From: Streptomyces sp. WMMC940
GTDB taxonomy: Bacteria; Actinomycetota; Actinomycetes; Streptomycetales; Streptomycetaceae
Reading direction: 5' to 3'
Length of the DNA: 64,000 nt
Assembly (NCBI RefSeq): GCF_027460265.1
Contig: NZ_JAPZBC010000001.1
Span: forward strand, 496,001-560,000
Part shown: in pieces, positions 9,404 through 19,402 of the stretch
How the letters are laid out: each line of letters opens with the position of its first letter
Numbering within the stretch: the stretch's first letter is position 1
Notes under the pieces: model-generated
Database searches by the model: none
Told to the model about the DNA's origin: nothing
What the model saw: the letters and a program-made list of their open reading frames with translations, nothing else
Translations under genes and position numbers: made by a program

Positions 9404-11614
9404 CTACAGCTCGTCGTGGCCCAGCGCCGCGGCCAGGCGCTCGACCAGGTCGTGGGCGGCGTCGGGAATGACCGTGCCCGGCGGGAAGACCGCCGTCGCC
9501 CCCATCTCCAGCAGGGTCGGCACGTCCTGCGGCGGGATCACCCCACCCACGACGATCATGATGTCGTCGCGCCCCTCCTCAGCGAGCTGCTCGCGCAGCG
9601 CCGGGACGAGGGTGAGATGTCCGGCCGCGAGCGACGAGACGCCCACGACGTGCACGTCCGCCTCGACCGCCTGCCGGGCCACCTCCGCCGGGGTCTGGAA
9701 CAGCGGGCCGACGTCCACGTCGAAGCCCAGGTCGGCGAACGCGGAGGCGATCACCTTCTGGCCGCGGTCATGGCCGTCCTGGCCCATCTTGGCCACGAGG
9801 ATGCGCGGACGGCGCCCCTCCGCCTCCTCGAAGCGGTCGACCAGTGCACGCGTGCGGTCCACGGAAGGGGACTCTCCTGCCTCGTTGCGGTACACGCCGG
9901 AGATCGTACGGATCTGGCCCGCGTGCCGTCCGTACACCTTCTCCAGGGCGTCGGAGATCTCGCCGACGGTGGCCTTCGCCCGGGCGGCGTTCACGGCGAG
10001 CGCGAGGAGATTGCTCTCCGGGCCGGCCCCGGATTCCCGTCCGGCCGCCTCGGTCAGCGCGCGCAGCGCGTCCTGGCAGACGGCCTCGTCGCGCTCCTCG
10101 CGCAGCCGCCGCAGCTTGGCGATCTGCTGGGCGCGCACGGAGGAGTTGTCGACCTTGAGGACGTCGATCTGCTCGTCGTTCTCGACCCGGTACTTGTTGA
10201 CCCCGATGACGGGCTGCCGCCCTGAGTCGATACGGGCCTGGGTGCGGGCCGCCGCCTCCTCCACGCGCAGCTTGGGGATGCCGGCGTCGATGGCCTGCGC
10301 CATGCCGCCGGCGGCCTCGACCTCCTGGATGTGCTGCCAGGCCCGGCGCGCGAGGTCGTACGTCAGCTTCTCGACGTACGCGCTGCCGCCCCAGGGGTCG
10401 ATGACGCGGCAGGTGCCGGACTCCTGCTGGAGCACGAGCTGGGTGTTGCGGGCGATGCGGGCGGAGAAGTCGGTCGGCAGGGCGAGCGCCTCGTCCAGGG
10501 CGTTGGTGTGCAGCGACTGCGTGTGGCCCTGGGTCGCCGCCATGGCCTCCACGCAGGTGCGGGTGACGTTGTTGAAGACGTCCTGCGCGGTGAGCGACCA
10601 GCCGGAGGTCTGCGAATGGGTGCGCAGCGAAAGCGACTTGGTGTTCTTCGGCTCGAACTGCTTGACCAGCTTGGCCCAGAGCAGCCGGGCCGCGCGCATC
10701 TTGGCGATCTCCATGAAGAAGTTCATGCCGATCGCCCAGAAGAAGGACAGACGCGGTGCGAAGGCGTCCACGTCGAGGCCGGCGTCGCGCCCGGCGCGCA
10801 GGTACTCCACTCCGTCGGCGAGGGTGTACGCCAGCTCCAGGTCGGCCGTCGCACCGGCTTCCTGGATGTGGTAGCCGGAGATGGAGATGGAGTTGTAGCG
10901 CGGCATCCGCTGCGAGGTGTACGCGAAGATGTCGGAGATGATCCGCATCGAGGGCCGAGGCGGGTAGATGTAGGTGTTGCGGACCATGAACTCCTTGAGG
11001 ATGTCGTTCTGGATGGTCCCGGCCAGCTTCTCGGGCGGTACGCCCTGCTCCTCGGCCGCCACGATGTAGAGCGCGAGTACGGGCAGCACGGCGCCGTTCA
11101 TCGTCATCGACACGGTCATCCTGTCCAGGGGGATGCCGTCGAAGAGCTGCCGCATGTCGTAGATGGAGTCGATGGCGACGCCGGCCATGCCGACGTCACC
11201 GGTCACGCGCGGGTGGTCGCTGTCGTAGCCGCGGTGCGTGGGCAGGTCGAAGGCGACCGACAGGCCCTTCTGGCCTGCGGCGAGGTTGCGCCGGTAGAAG
11301 GCGTTGGACTCCTCGGCCGTGGAGAAGCCCGCGTACTGGCGGATCGTCCACGGCTGGTTGACGTACATCGTCGGGTACGGGCCGCGCAGGTACGGCGCCA
11401 CGCCCGGGTAGGTGCCGAGGAAGTCCAGGCCCTCCAGGTCGCGTCCGGTGTAGAGCGGCTTGACGCCGATGCCCTCCGGCGTCTCCCACAGCAGGTCGTC
11501 GGCGCTGCTGCCGGTGGACTCCTTCACGGCGGCGCGCCACTGCTCCTCCGTGGCCGCGGCGGGCGGGGTGCCCTCGCCGAGGGCGACCTCGGAGAAGTCG
11601 GGGATCTGCGTCAC
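9404..11614 (-). CDS. mutB: Methylmalonyl-CoA mutase, large (catalytic) subunit
   Basis: This 736-residue subunit interconverts (R)-methylmalonyl-CoA and succinyl-CoA with adenosylcobalamin. The N-terminal part is the substrate-binding TIM barrel (for example [23 protein letters not shown] and [14 protein letters not shown]). The C-terminal ~130 residues are the cobalamin-binding domain, where DGHDRG at 613-618 supplies the cobalt ligand His615. The start is a GTG overlapping the mutA stop (GTGA), so the two subunits are translationally coupled. In Streptomyces this reaction links propionyl/methylmalonyl-CoA pools, which feed polyketides, to central metabolism. Confidence 0.97.
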   Translation of the reverse strand: MTQIPDFSEVALGEGTPPAAATEEQWRAAVKESTGSSADDLLWETPEGIGVKPLYTGRDLEGLDFLGTYPGVAPYLRGPYPTMYVNQPWTIRQYAGFSTAEESNAFYRRNLAAGQKGLSVAFDLPTHRGYDSDHPRVTGDVGMAGVAIDSIYDMRQLFDGIPLDRMTVSMTMNGAVLPVLALYIVAAEEQGVPPEKLAGTIQNDILKEFMVRNTYIYPPRPSMRIISDIFAYTSQRMPRYNSISISGYHIQEAGATADLELAYTLADGVEYLRAGRDAGLDVDAFAPRLSFFWAIGMNFFMEIAKMRAARLLWAKLVKQFEPKNTKSLSLRTHSQTSGWSLTAQDVFNNVTRTCVEAMAATQGHTQSLHTNALDEALALPTDFSARIARNTQLVLQQESGTCRVIDPWGGSAYVEKLTYDLARRAWQHIQEVEAAGGMAQAIDAGIPKLRVEEAAARTQARIDSGRQPVIGVNKYRVENDEQIDVLKVDNSSVRAQQIAKLRRLREERDEAVCQDALRALTEAAGRESGAGPESNLLALAVNAARAKATVGEISDALEKVYGRHAGQIRTISGVYRNEAGESPSVDRTRALVDRFEEAEGRRPRILVAKMGQDGHDRGQKVIASAFADLGFDVDVGPLFQTPAEVARQAVEADVHVVGVSSLAAGHLTLVPALREQLAEEGRDDIMIVVGGVIPPQDVPTLLEMGATAVFPPGTVIPDAAHDLVERLAAALGHDEL

Positions 11615-13464
11615 GGGGCCACTCCCATGCGGTCGAGAACGGAGGACAGGACGCCGACGGCGTCGCAGCCCGCGAAGACGTGGGCGTCGACACCGGCGTG
11701 GTCGCCCGGCCGGCCGGCCAGGAACACCTGCTCGGCACCGGCGGACCTGAGTGCTTCGGCGACCTCCTCGGCCTGCTCCTCGTACAGCGCGTCGCTGGAG
11801 CAGAGGCAGGCGACGGCGGCGCCGCTGCGCGCGAAGGCGTCGGCGGCCGTGGCGGCGTCGACCGTCACCGGGTCGTGGACCGGCTCGACGCCGCCCGCCT
11901 GGAACAGGTTCGAGGCGAACGCGGCGCGTGCGGTGTGCGCGGAGGCGGGACCGAGCGCGGCGAGGAAGACGCGGGGGCGCGAGCCGGTCGCGGCCAGGTG
12001 CGCGTCGGAGCGGGCCCGCAGGGCCTCGTAGTCCTCGTCGCGCCGGACGCGGGGCAGGCCGCCCTCGCTGCGGGGGACCTCCGGGGCGGGCTCGCGCGCG
12101 ACGGGCTTCTCGGCGAGGAACGGGAACTCGCTGACACCGGTGACGGGTTCACGGCGCTCGGCGAGCCTGCGCTTGCGCTCCTCCCAGGTGGCCGCGATGC
12201 GTTCGCCGACCAGGCCGGAGCGCAGGGCCTCGCCCTGACCGCCCGCACGCTCCAGCTCCTGGAAGAACGCCCAGGCGGCGTGGGCGAGTTCGTCGGTGAG
12301 CCGCTCGACGTACCAGGAGCCGCCCGCGGGGTCGGCGACCCGGCCGAGGTGCGACTCCTCCAGGAGGATCGAGGAGGTGTTGCGGGCGATACGGCGGGCG
12401 AACGCGTCCGGCAGGCCCAGTTCGTGGTCGAAGGGCAGCACGGTCACGGCGTCCGCGCCGCCGACTCCCGCGCCGAGGCAGGCGATCGTGGTGCGCAGCA
12501 TGTTCACGTACGGGTCGCGGCGGGTCATCATCACCGGCGATGTCACCGCGTGCTGGCGCTGGGCTGCGCCCGCGTCCCCCGAGGCACCGGACACCTCGGC
12601 GACGCGCGCCCACAGCCTGCGGGCGGCGCGCATCTTGGCGACGGTGAGGAACTGGTCGGCGGTGGCGGCGTAGCGGAACTCCAGCTGCCGGAAGGCGGTC
12701 CCTGCCTCCAGTCCGGCCGTGGTGAGGGCCCGCAGGTAGGCGACGCCGGTCGCGAGCGAGGTGCCGAGCTCCTGGGCGGCCGAGGCGCCTGCCTCGTGGT
12801 AGGGCAGCGCGTCCACGGTGAGCGCGCGCAGTCCCGGGTACCGGTCGTGGACGCGGTGGGCGAGCTCCACGGCCGCTTCGGTGTCCACGGGGTCCCCGGT
12901 GCGGGCGGACAGGCCCAGCGGGTCGGCGCCGAGGTTGCCGCGCGCCTCCTCGCGGGGGACGCCGCGCTCCTCGTACAGCCGCAGCAGTTCGGACGCGGCG
13001 GCAGCGGTCTCCGCGCCGGCGTCGAGGACGACCGGCGCGAGGTCGAGATAGACGCCGTCCAGGGCCTGTGCGAGGCCCGTCACGGGCACGCCCGCGGCGC
13101 CGACGGTGAGCCAGAGCGAGGTGACGCCGTTCTCGAGGTCCGTGAGCACGGCCTCGTTGGTGCGGCCGGCGTCGGGCCGTCCGTGGCGCTGGCGCACGTC
13201 CCAACCGCCGACGGGCCGGCCACCGCGCACATAGGGCGCGAAGCCGGGATAGCCGGCGTCGGGCGCGGCATCCCGCGCGGTGTAGAGGGGGCTCGCCACG
13301 AGCCCGTCGTCCAGGGCTGTCGCCAGCGCCTCTTCGGCCGCCGCGCCCGACACGTCCTTGCCCGATTTGCGCAGCACACCCTCGACGAGGCGCTGCCACT
13401 GCTCATGGGTGGCGTCGGGGAACTCGGCGGCGAGCGTAAGCCCGTCATCAGGCAGAACCGTCAT
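11611..13464 (-). CDS. mutA: Methylmalonyl-CoA mutase, small subunit
   Basis: This 617-residue homologue of the large subunit is the non-catalytic partner. Its barrel domain is recognisable ([32 protein letters not shown] and [27 protein letters not shown]). The C-terminal domain lacks the DxHxxG cobalamin motif found in the large subunit, as expected for MutA. It is the first gene of the operon and starts at an ATG without a strong ribosome binding site (CCTAGCATCCGAGC before the ATG). No B12 riboswitch was recognised in the 170 bases upstream. Confidence 0.95.
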   Translation of the reverse strand: MTVLPDDGLTLAAEFPDATHEQWQRLVEGVLRKSGKDVSGAAAEEALATALDDGLVASPLYTARDAAPDAGYPGFAPYVRGGRPVGGWDVRQRHGRPDAGRTNEAVLTDLENGVTSLWLTVGAAGVPVTGLAQALDGVYLDLAPVVLDAGAETAAAASELLRLYEERGVPREEARGNLGADPLGLSARTGDPVDTEAAVELAHRVHDRYPGLRALTVDALPYHEAGASAAQELGTSLATGVAYLRALTTAGLEAGTAFRQLEFRYAATADQFLTVAKMRAARRLWARVAEVSGASGDAGAAQRQHAVTSPVMMTRRDPYVNMLRTTIACLGAGVGGADAVTVLPFDHELGLPDAFARRIARNTSSILLEESHLGRVADPAGGSWYVERLTDELAHAAWAFFQELERAGGQGEALRSGLVGERIAATWEERKRRLAERREPVTGVSEFPFLAEKPVAREPAPEVPRSEGGLPRVRRDEDYEALRARSDAHLAATGSRPRVFLAALGPASAHTARAAFASNLFQAGGVEPVHDPVTVDAATAADAFARSGAAVACLCSSDALYEEQAEEVAEALRSAGAEQVFLAGRPGDHAGVDAHVFAGCDAVGVLSSVLDRMGVAP

Positions 13465-13637
13465 GCTCGGATGCTAGGGCAGGGTTACGGATGAGCAGCA
13501 GAGGAGACGGCTGTGACCTTGCTCGCTGATTTGGCACTCAGTGCCGCCACCGAAGCCCGCCGCGGGCGGAATGTCCGGTGTGTACCGCACGAACCGCTTC
13601 TGATGCCTCGTCGGCGGAAATCCGGCGCGAACCGGCC

Positions 13638-14183
13638 TCAATGGCCCGAGAGCAGTTTCACCGCGATGACGCTCACCCCGATGACGGTGTCCACGATCCC
13701 GGAGAGGAACGCGCTGAGCGGGCCGTTGCCCATGCGCAGTCCGGTCCGCCAGCCCCAGAGGAACAAGGTGGCGACCTCGACCGCCGCACTCAGGAGCAGC
13801 GCGGTCCCCAGGTCCAGCGCGCCCAGCGCCGAGACGCCGATCAGCGCGAGCGGACCCACCGCGGTGAGCAGCAGCGGGCTGGAGACATGCAGCGCGGCGC
13901 GGATCTCCTGGCGGTTCGCGGCGCGCCCGGTGAGCGCCCGGTGCGACTGCTCGTCGGCGACGAGGGTGGCCAGCCAGACCCCCAGCGCGGTCACGGCCAC
14001 GGTGAGGGCGGACTCCAGGAGCTCGGGGTGTGCCGTCTCGGCGAGGGCGACCACGACGGCGGTGAGCGTGATGGTCGCGTAGATGCGTTCCTTGAGCCGC
14101 GCCGCAGCGGTGTCGCCCGCCCGGGCGGCGGTGGCCACCGCCTCCGGAGTGGCCCCCGGGCCCTGCTGTGCCGACGCCACCAT
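13638..14183 (-). CDS. Integral membrane protein of unknown function
   Basis: This 181-residue protein has about five hydrophobic segments. The first follows LKERIYATITLTAVVVALAE; later ones are AALHVSSPLLLTAVGPLALIG, TALLLSAAVEVATLFLWGW and the C-terminal AFLSGIVDTVIGVSVIAVKLL. The pattern resembles small actinobacterial membrane proteins loosely related to the VIT1/CCC1 shape, but no metal-binding motif is seen, so I do not assign transport. It stands alone on the minus strand between mutA and another unknown gene. Confidence 0.75.
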   Translation of the reverse strand: MVASAQQGPGATPEAVATAARAGDTAAARLKERIYATITLTAVVVALAETAHPELLESALTVAVTALGVWLATLVADEQSHRALTGRAANRQEIRAALHVSSPLLLTAVGPLALIGVSALGALDLGTALLLSAAVEVATLFLWGWRTGLRMGNGPLSAFLSGIVDTVIGVSVIAVKLLSGH

Positions 14184-14393
14184 CGATCACCCGCCCTTTC
14201 CGATGGCACACCGTAGGGGCCGGTGGGGGGCTCGGGCGCGGCGCAGCGCGGGGGTTGCGCCGCTCGGGGGAGGCGGGCCCGGCCCGGCGGCCCTTCGACC
14301 AGCAATGCGCCGTCGCACCGCCGGCCGCGTCTCCTTCAAGCAGCGGTCGCTCCGAGCCGAGCCCGGAGGCTGTCGGCCTTCCTGCTCACCCGC

Positions 14394-14858
14394 TCACCCG
14401 CTCGCCCCGGTCGCCCGGTCCGCGCCGGTCGCCCCGCTCAGCAGTGCGGCGAGACGGACGGCGGTCTTCTCCCCGGCTCTCTGCCTGATCAGGCCCTCTT
14501 TGGCAGCTGCGCGAAGCCGGACCTCCGAGCCGTCCTTGTCGACCTTCAGCACCCGTGCGGTCACCACCACGGGATTCAGACCGCCGGCACCGCCGCCGGC
14601 AACGACGCGGATCGTCTCCTCGTCCTCGACCTCGGCCGCGCCGACCGGCACGGTTCCGACCGCGCGGCCCGCCCTTCCGAGCACGCCGGAGACGCGCTTC
14701 ACCACGTCGTCGAACGGCAAGGGCACGAGCAGGTCGATCTCATGGACGTTCTTCCTCATCAGATTGGCCACAACCCGGACCAAGCGACCGCTGCCCCCAC
14801 CCACCGCGCCGAGCGAGGCAAGCTCGTCAGCCAGGATCTGGTCCTCGCTCAGGTCCAC
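14394..14858 (-). CDS. Hypothetical protein
   Basis: The product is about 154 residues when started at GTG 14858 (MDLSEDQILADELASLGAVG). An ATG at 14888 would add ten Gly-rich residues. The middle contains KNVHEIDLLVPLPFDDVVKRVSGVLG and a strand-rich ETIRVVAGGGAGGLNPVVVTARVLKV. That suggests an alpha/beta ligand-binding fold of the START kind, but this is a shape impression, not an identified family. High third-position GC supports real coding. No catalytic motif is visible. Confidence 0.6.
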   Translation of the reverse strand: MDLSEDQILADELASLGAVGGGSGRLVRVVANLMRKNVHEIDLLVPLPFDDVVKRVSGVLGRAGRAVGTVPVGAAEVEDEETIRVVAGGGAGGLNPVVVTARVLKVDKDGSEVRLRAAAKEGLIRQRAGEKTAVRLAALLSGATGADRATGASG

Positions 14859-15064
14859 GCATCCACCCCCACCACTGGTTCGGCCCACCAGGCTGCCACA
14901 TGCCCTCGGCGCCCACGGCGGTCGGAGCTCGGCGCGTGCCCGGACCGGGCCCCGGAACCGCGGGCGTCCCTCCCGCGTGGGAGCGCGGTCGGGCCCCGGG
15001 TGCCGCCGTCAGTGGCCCCGTGCGGGCGCCGGTCCACCGCCCCGGCACCGACCTCGTGCCGCCG

Positions 15065-15584
15065 TCAGTGCCCCGCGCCGCGCGGCACGGCGAAATCGGT
15101 GAGGAGGGAGCCCCCGGGGGCGGCTTCGGGCCACGACCTCTGCTGGGTGAGCACCGCGATGGCCGCGGTCGGGAACTTCTCCTCGACCCGCTGGAGGGTG
15201 TCGCCGAGCCCTTCCGACGCCATCAGCAGAACGAACTCCTCCAGCGCCGGGTTGTGGCCGACGAGGAGCAACGTGGCCACGTCGTCCGGGGTTTCCCGTA
15301 CGACGGCGAGCAGGTCCGCGGCGTCCGCGCCGTAGAGACGAGGGTCATGGCGCGTCCGCGGGCCGGTGGGGAGCTCCCCGGCTGCGAGGTCCCAGGTCTC
15401 GCGGGCCCCGTACGGCGGGTGAGCACAGCACCAGGTCCGGGACGCAGTCGGCGTCCCTCAGCCAGCGGCCCGCGGCGGGCGCGTCGCGCTGCCCGCGCTC
15501 GGCCAGCGGCCGTCGCACGTCGGGCACGCCGGGCGGCCGGGCGGACTTCGCATGCCTGAGGACGACCAGTCGTCGGAGAGTCAT
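15065..15584 (-). pseudogene. SixA-like phosphohistidine phosphatase, broken by one frameshift
   Basis: The 5' part starts MTLRRLVVLRHAKSARPPGV, the histidine-phosphatase N-terminus with its Arg-His catalytic pair, and runs to VPDLVLCSPAVR. There the frame slips: a run of four C at 15406-15409 (GGGG on the coding strand) has one base too many. Removing it restores an RARETWDLAAGELP-like sequence continuing through RLYGADAADLLAVV to ATLLLVGHNPALEEFVLLMA, which holds the second catalytic His. The restored protein would be about 172 residues, normal for SixA. Either the gene is dead or the homopolymer is a sequencing error. Confidence 0.85.
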
Positions 15585-15589
15585 GGGGC

Positions 15590-16436
15590 CTCCACCCGTC
15601 GGGCCTCCACCCGTCGGTGAGCGGCGACAGTCTGTGCGCCGCAAGCTTTCCACCCCCCGGCGGCCCGGGCCAGTGCACGCACGCGGTTGCCGCGGCTCGG
15701 CTGCCGGGAACGCGCTCGCCGCTCCCCGGACGGCGGTCGGGTGTCGTGCCGGGCCCCCACCTCCGGCGAGCCCGGGGCCCTGGCGGGAGTCCGGGGCTGC
15801 CGGAGCGGCGGCTTCCCGATGTGATCGAGCCGAGGATCCGCACCCCGCGCCCCGGTGCACTCCGGCGCGTTGCCGGGCAGGCCGTGCGGGGTGAGGTGGC
15901 CGAGGACGGCGAGGGCAATGGTCTCCTTCTCCGGCGAGGGAAGCACGGGTTCGTCCGACGTCCGCGGGGCGACCCCGGCCGGCCCGTCCCGGAGCATCGC
16001 CGTCAGCACGGGGTTCCGGGTGCCTCCGCCGGAGGCGACCACCTCGGTGGCGCCCGGCGGCCGGACCGCGTCGGCGACGGTGCGCGCGAAGAGCCGGGTC
16101 ACGGTGGCGACCGCGTACTCGGCCGGGAGTCCGCCGAAGCCCGCCGGCACCGCGCGCAGGTAGCCGCGGTGGAACGACTCCTTGCCGGTGGTCCGGGGCG
16201 CGGGCCTGCGGCAGTACGGCGCGTCGAGCAGTCCGAGCAGCAGGGGTTCGTGGACGCGGCGGGCGCTCGCGAGCGCCCCGCCGTCGTCGTGGGCGAGCCG
16301 TCCGGCCGTCGGCTTCGTGGACCGCGGCGTCGATGAGTCGTTGTGGGGCCCGGTGTCGAACGCGACCGGCTGTCCGCCGCGGGGCAGGGCGGTCAGGTCG
16401 GCGACTCCGCGATGTTCAGTGCGGCCGGCCGGTACG
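15590..16436 (-). pseudogene. Remnant of anhydro-N-acetylmuramic acid kinase (AnmK)
   Basis: Minus-strand translation shows the C-terminal half of AnmK in pieces. RPAALNI is followed by a one-base loss before the DLTALPRGGQPVAFDTGP stretch. Another shift follows before LIDAAVHEADGR. Then a longer in-frame piece covers LAHDDGGALASARRVHEPLL, RTTGKESFHRGYL, VASGGGTRNPVLTAMLRD and LTPHGLPGNAPECTGARG. The N-terminal half of the family (about 200 residues) is absent, and the C-terminus reads through into the sixA start. AnmK recycles cell-wall anhydro-MurNAc to MurNAc-6-phosphate. This copy cannot make a working enzyme. Confidence 0.85.
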
Positions 16437-16634
16437 TGGGCTCCCCCGGGCCGCGTGCGCGGCGCGGTGTGGCCGTGTGCGGCGCCGGACCGGCTCCCCG
16501 CCCCGCACGGAGCCCCCTGTGACCGCGCAGTCCCCAGTGGTGACCTCCCCGTCGTGGAGGAGACTGGGAGCAGAGACCGGGAGCGGCAGAGACCGGGAGC
16601 GGACGGGGCTTCGACTCAGGCGAGGCTGGTTGCG

Positions 16635-19298
16635 ATGGGCACAGGCGGCGTCACCCGGCGCAGGGACGGGCGCGAGCAGGCCGCGGCGCGGGGCTGGGCC
16701 AAGGTCGTGGTGAACGAGCGGGGCGTGGTGACCGGATGGAGCTCGGCGGCCCACCAACTGCTCGGCTGGCCGGCGGACCGGGTCCTGGGCCGTCCCGCCG
16801 TCGAACTGCTGGCCGGGGCGGACGAGGCGGCCTCTCACGGAGCGGGCCCGGAGCCCGGCACTCCCCCGCCCTCCGCCACCGGCACCGCCGTGCCCGACGG
16901 TTCCGGGCCCGGCCCCCGCTCCGCCCCTGGGACCGCCTTTGCCGCCCCCTCCGCCACCGGTTCCGGCTCGGACGTCGGCGGGGTGCTTCTGCGGCACCGG
17001 GACGGAGGGCTGCTCTCCTGCCGCCTGGGCATCCGCCCCGGAGCGGCCGGCGGGCCCGGCATCGGCTGGGAGGTGCTGCTCGGTCCCGCCTCGGCGGGAC
17101 CGGCTCCCACGACCGGGACCCCGGGCGGGACCGGGACCGACACGGAGCTGGACAGGGCGCTGCTGGAGGCGCTGTTCAGCCGCTCCCCCGTGGGACTGTT
17201 CGTCGTCGACCCCGAACTCCGGCTCATCCGCATCAACCCCGCGGCCGAAGGCATGCAGGGTCTGGCCGTCGAGGAAGCGCTGGGGAAGCGGCCCGGAGAG
17301 GCGTGGCCCGACTTCAGCCCGGAACTCGCCGAGCGGGTGATGGGGCAGGTGCTCCGCACCGGCCGGCCGGTCATCGGCTGGGAGAAGCACGGCAGGCCGC
17401 CAGGGGACCCCGATCACGAGCACGTGTACTCGGCCTCCTCCTTCCGGCTCGAGGACGCGGACGGCCGCGTCCTCGGGGTCGCCGATGCCGCGATCGACGT
17501 CACCGAACGCCATCGGGCGCAGGAACGGCTGGCGCTGCTCGCCGAGGGCGGGGCCCGGATCGGGACGAGCCTGGAGGTCATGCGGACGGCGCAGGAGCTG
17601 GCGGAGGTGGCGGTGCCGCGGTTCGCCGACAGCATGGCCGTGGAGGTCCTGGAGGAGGTCCTGGCAGGCGAGGAGATCTTTCCCGGCGCGGTGCGCCCCG
17701 GGGCCGTGCTGCGCCGTGCGGCGTCCCTGGCGGACAGCCCGGCGGAACCGGCGGGCGTGTACGCGGACGGCGAGGTCAGTACCTTTCCGCCGGCCTCCCC
17801 GTCCCTCGATGCGCTCACCGACCTCCAGCCGCGGCTGGTCGACACCGTGGGGGCCGACAGCGCGTGGGTACTGCAGGACCCGGCGCGCGGCGCGCGGATC
17901 CTCCAGGACGGGATCCACTCGTTGATGGTCGTACCGCTCGTCGCCCAGGACCGGGTCCTCGGCATCGCCACCTTCTATCGCTGGGGAGCGCAGGGCCCCT
18001 TCCGGGACGACGACCTGACCCTCGCGACGGAGCTCGCCGGGCGCACGGCGGTGTGCCTGGACAACACGCGCCGCTACCTGCGCGAGCGCAACACGCTCAT
18101 GGCACTGCAGCGCAGTCTGCTGCCCGGGGAACTGCCGCACCACCACGGGGTGGAAGTGGCCCACGAGTACGTGCACGCGGGCACGGGCGGCGACTGGGTC
18201 GACGTCGTCCCGCTGTCCGGGGCGCGGGTCGCCCTCGTGGCCGGCAGAGTTCCCGGACGCGGGGTCGCCACCGCCGCCGCCATGGGGCGCCTCCGAGCCG
18301 CGGTGCACACATTGTCGGATCTGGACCTGGAGCCTGAGGAACTGCTCGCGCGCATGGACGACCTGGTGCGGCGCCTCGACGGGGGCGACGGCCCGGAGGT
18401 GGTACTCGGCGGACGGCGTTCCGACGGAAACGAGGGGCCCTCGGCACCGGCCGCCCAGGGAGCCGGTGCCCCGGCCACCGGCGACGAGGCCGGGTGCACC
18501 TGCCTGTACCTGATCTACGACCCGATCTCGCAGCGCTGCGCCGTGGCGAGCGCGGGCCATCCCGCTCCGGCCGTGGCGCACCCGGACGGCACGGTCACCT
18601 ACCTGGACGTGCCGGCGGGGGCACCGCTCGGCCGCCCGGGACCGCCGTTCCGCAGGACGGAGGTCGAACTGCCGGAGAACGCGATGCTCGTGCTCTGGAC
18701 CCCTGGGCTGCTGCAGTCCCGGGCGGGGGACGCGCCGGCGGCCCGGGACCGGGAAGGGACACCGGTGGCCGGTGTCGGTGAGGCGGCCGGGGCACGGCTG
18801 CTGGGAGCGCTGGCGCGTGCCCCGGGTTCGGTGCGGGAGACGTGCCGGATGCTGCTGGAGGCCCTGGTCCCCGACCGGCCTCCGCAGGACGCGGCACTGC
18901 TCGTGGCCCGGACGCATGCGCTGGGCCCGGGCCGGGTCGCCTGCTGGGACCTGCCGAGCGATCCGGCCGTCGTCTCCACCGCCCGCTCGCTCGTCACCCG
19001 TCAGCTGTCCTCATGGGCGCTCGACGAAGCCGCGTTCGCCACCGAACTGATCGCGAGCGAGCTGGTCACCAACGCGATCCGGTACGCCAGGGCTCCGGTG
19101 CGGCTGCGCCTGATCCGCGACCACGTCCTGACCTGCGAGGTGTCCGACGGCAGCAGTACCTCGCCCCGGCTGCGCCATGCCCGCACGACCGATGAGGGCG
19201 GCAGGGGGCTGCTGCTCGTGGCACGGTGCTCCGAGCGCTGGGGTACGCGCTACACCGAGGACGGCAAGACCATCTGGGCCGAGCAGAACGTCGCCTGA
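16635..19298 (+). CDS. PAS-GAF-PP2C(SpoIIE)-HATPase multidomain regulator with a degenerate phosphatase domain
   Basis: The protein has about 887 residues. The order is an N-terminal PAS-like region, a Pro/Gly/Ala linker, a PAS domain (LLEALFSRSPVGLFVVDPELR, about 175-280), GAF (about 305-480), PP2C/SpoIIE (about 500-760) and RsbW-like HATPase (about 770-885). Such proteins switch anti-sigma/anti-anti-sigma pairs. The N-box ELVTNAIRYA and the EGGRGLLL loop of the kinase are intact. The usual phosphatase Asp residues are altered: GDV is GRV (Arg538), TDG is TPG (Pro690) and the final DD is QD (751-752). The kinase part probably works while the phosphatase does not. The start is chosen at ATG 16635; upstream sequence belongs to the anmK remnant. 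Confidence 0.9.
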   Translation: MGTGGVTRRRDGREQAAARGWAKVVVNERGVVTGWSSAAHQLLGWPADRVLGRPAVELLAGADEAASHGAGPEPGTPPPSATGTAVPDGSGPGPRSAPGTAFAAPSATGSGSDVGGVLLRHRDGGLLSCRLGIRPGAAGGPGIGWEVLLGPASAGPAPTTGTPGGTGTDTELDRALLEALFSRSPVGLFVVDPELRLIRINPAAEGMQGLAVEEALGKRPGEAWPDFSPELAERVMGQVLRTGRPVIGWEKHGRPPGDPDHEHVYSASSFRLEDADGRVLGVADAAIDVTERHRAQERLALLAEGGARIGTSLEVMRTAQELAEVAVPRFADSMAVEVLEEVLAGEEIFPGAVRPGAVLRRAASLADSPAEPAGVYADGEVSTFPPASPSLDALTDLQPRLVDTVGADSAWVLQDPARGARILQDGIHSLMVVPLVAQDRVLGIATFYRWGAQGPFRDDDLTLATELAGRTAVCLDNTRRYLRERNTLMALQRSLLPGELPHHHGVEVAHEYVHAGTGGDWVDVVPLSGARVALVAGRVPGRGVATAAAMGRLRAAVHTLSDLDLEPEELLARMDDLVRRLDGGDGPEVVLGGRRSDGNEGPSAPAAQGAGAPATGDEAGCTCLYLIYDPISQRCAVASAGHPAPAVAHPDGTVTYLDVPAGAPLGRPGPPFRRTEVELPENAMLVLWTPGLLQSRAGDAPAARDREGTPVAGVGEAAGARLLGALARAPGSVRETCRMLLEALVPDRPPQDAALLVARTHALGPGRVACWDLPSDPAVVSTARSLVTRQLSSWALDEAAFATELIASELVTNAIRYARAPVRLRLIRDHVLTCEVSDGSSTSPRLRHARTTDEGGRGLLLVARCSERWGTRYTEDGKTIWAEQNVA

Positions 19299-19317
19299 CG
19301 GCTGCTCGGCTCCGTCG

Positions 19318-19341
19318 GCACCCGCGTCCGCGCGGGCGTGC
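19318..19341. terminator. Hairpin between convergent SpoIIE-like and amidase genes
   Basis: CCCGCG and CGCGGG pair around TCCG, extended outward by GCA/TGC with a bulge. It lies 20 bases past the plus-strand stop and 62 bases beyond the amidase stop. Confidence 0.45.
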
Positions 19342-19402
19342 GCCGGTACGGGCATCCGGTCGCAGCGAAGCGGTACCTCGGCGCGGACGGCCCACCGGCC
19401 CC

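Noticed and set aside
8480..13494. Long plus-strand ORFs opposite meaB, mutB and mutA
   Set aside because: The minus strand encodes three well-recognised enzymes with full motifs; the plus frames have no family pattern.
13465..13637. Cobalamin riboswitch upstream of mutA
   Set aside because: No B12-box or four-way junction pattern was visible in the 173 bases.
15001..15070. 14-base repeat TGCCGCCGTCAGTG around the sixA end (15001 and 15057)
   Set aside because: Short and explained by local GC-rich duplication; no function suggested.
16182..16634. Upstream start of the PAS-GAF-SpoIIE-like protein
   Set aside because: The extra 151 residues fall on the anmK remnant and are Arg/Pro-rich; ATG 16635 fits better.
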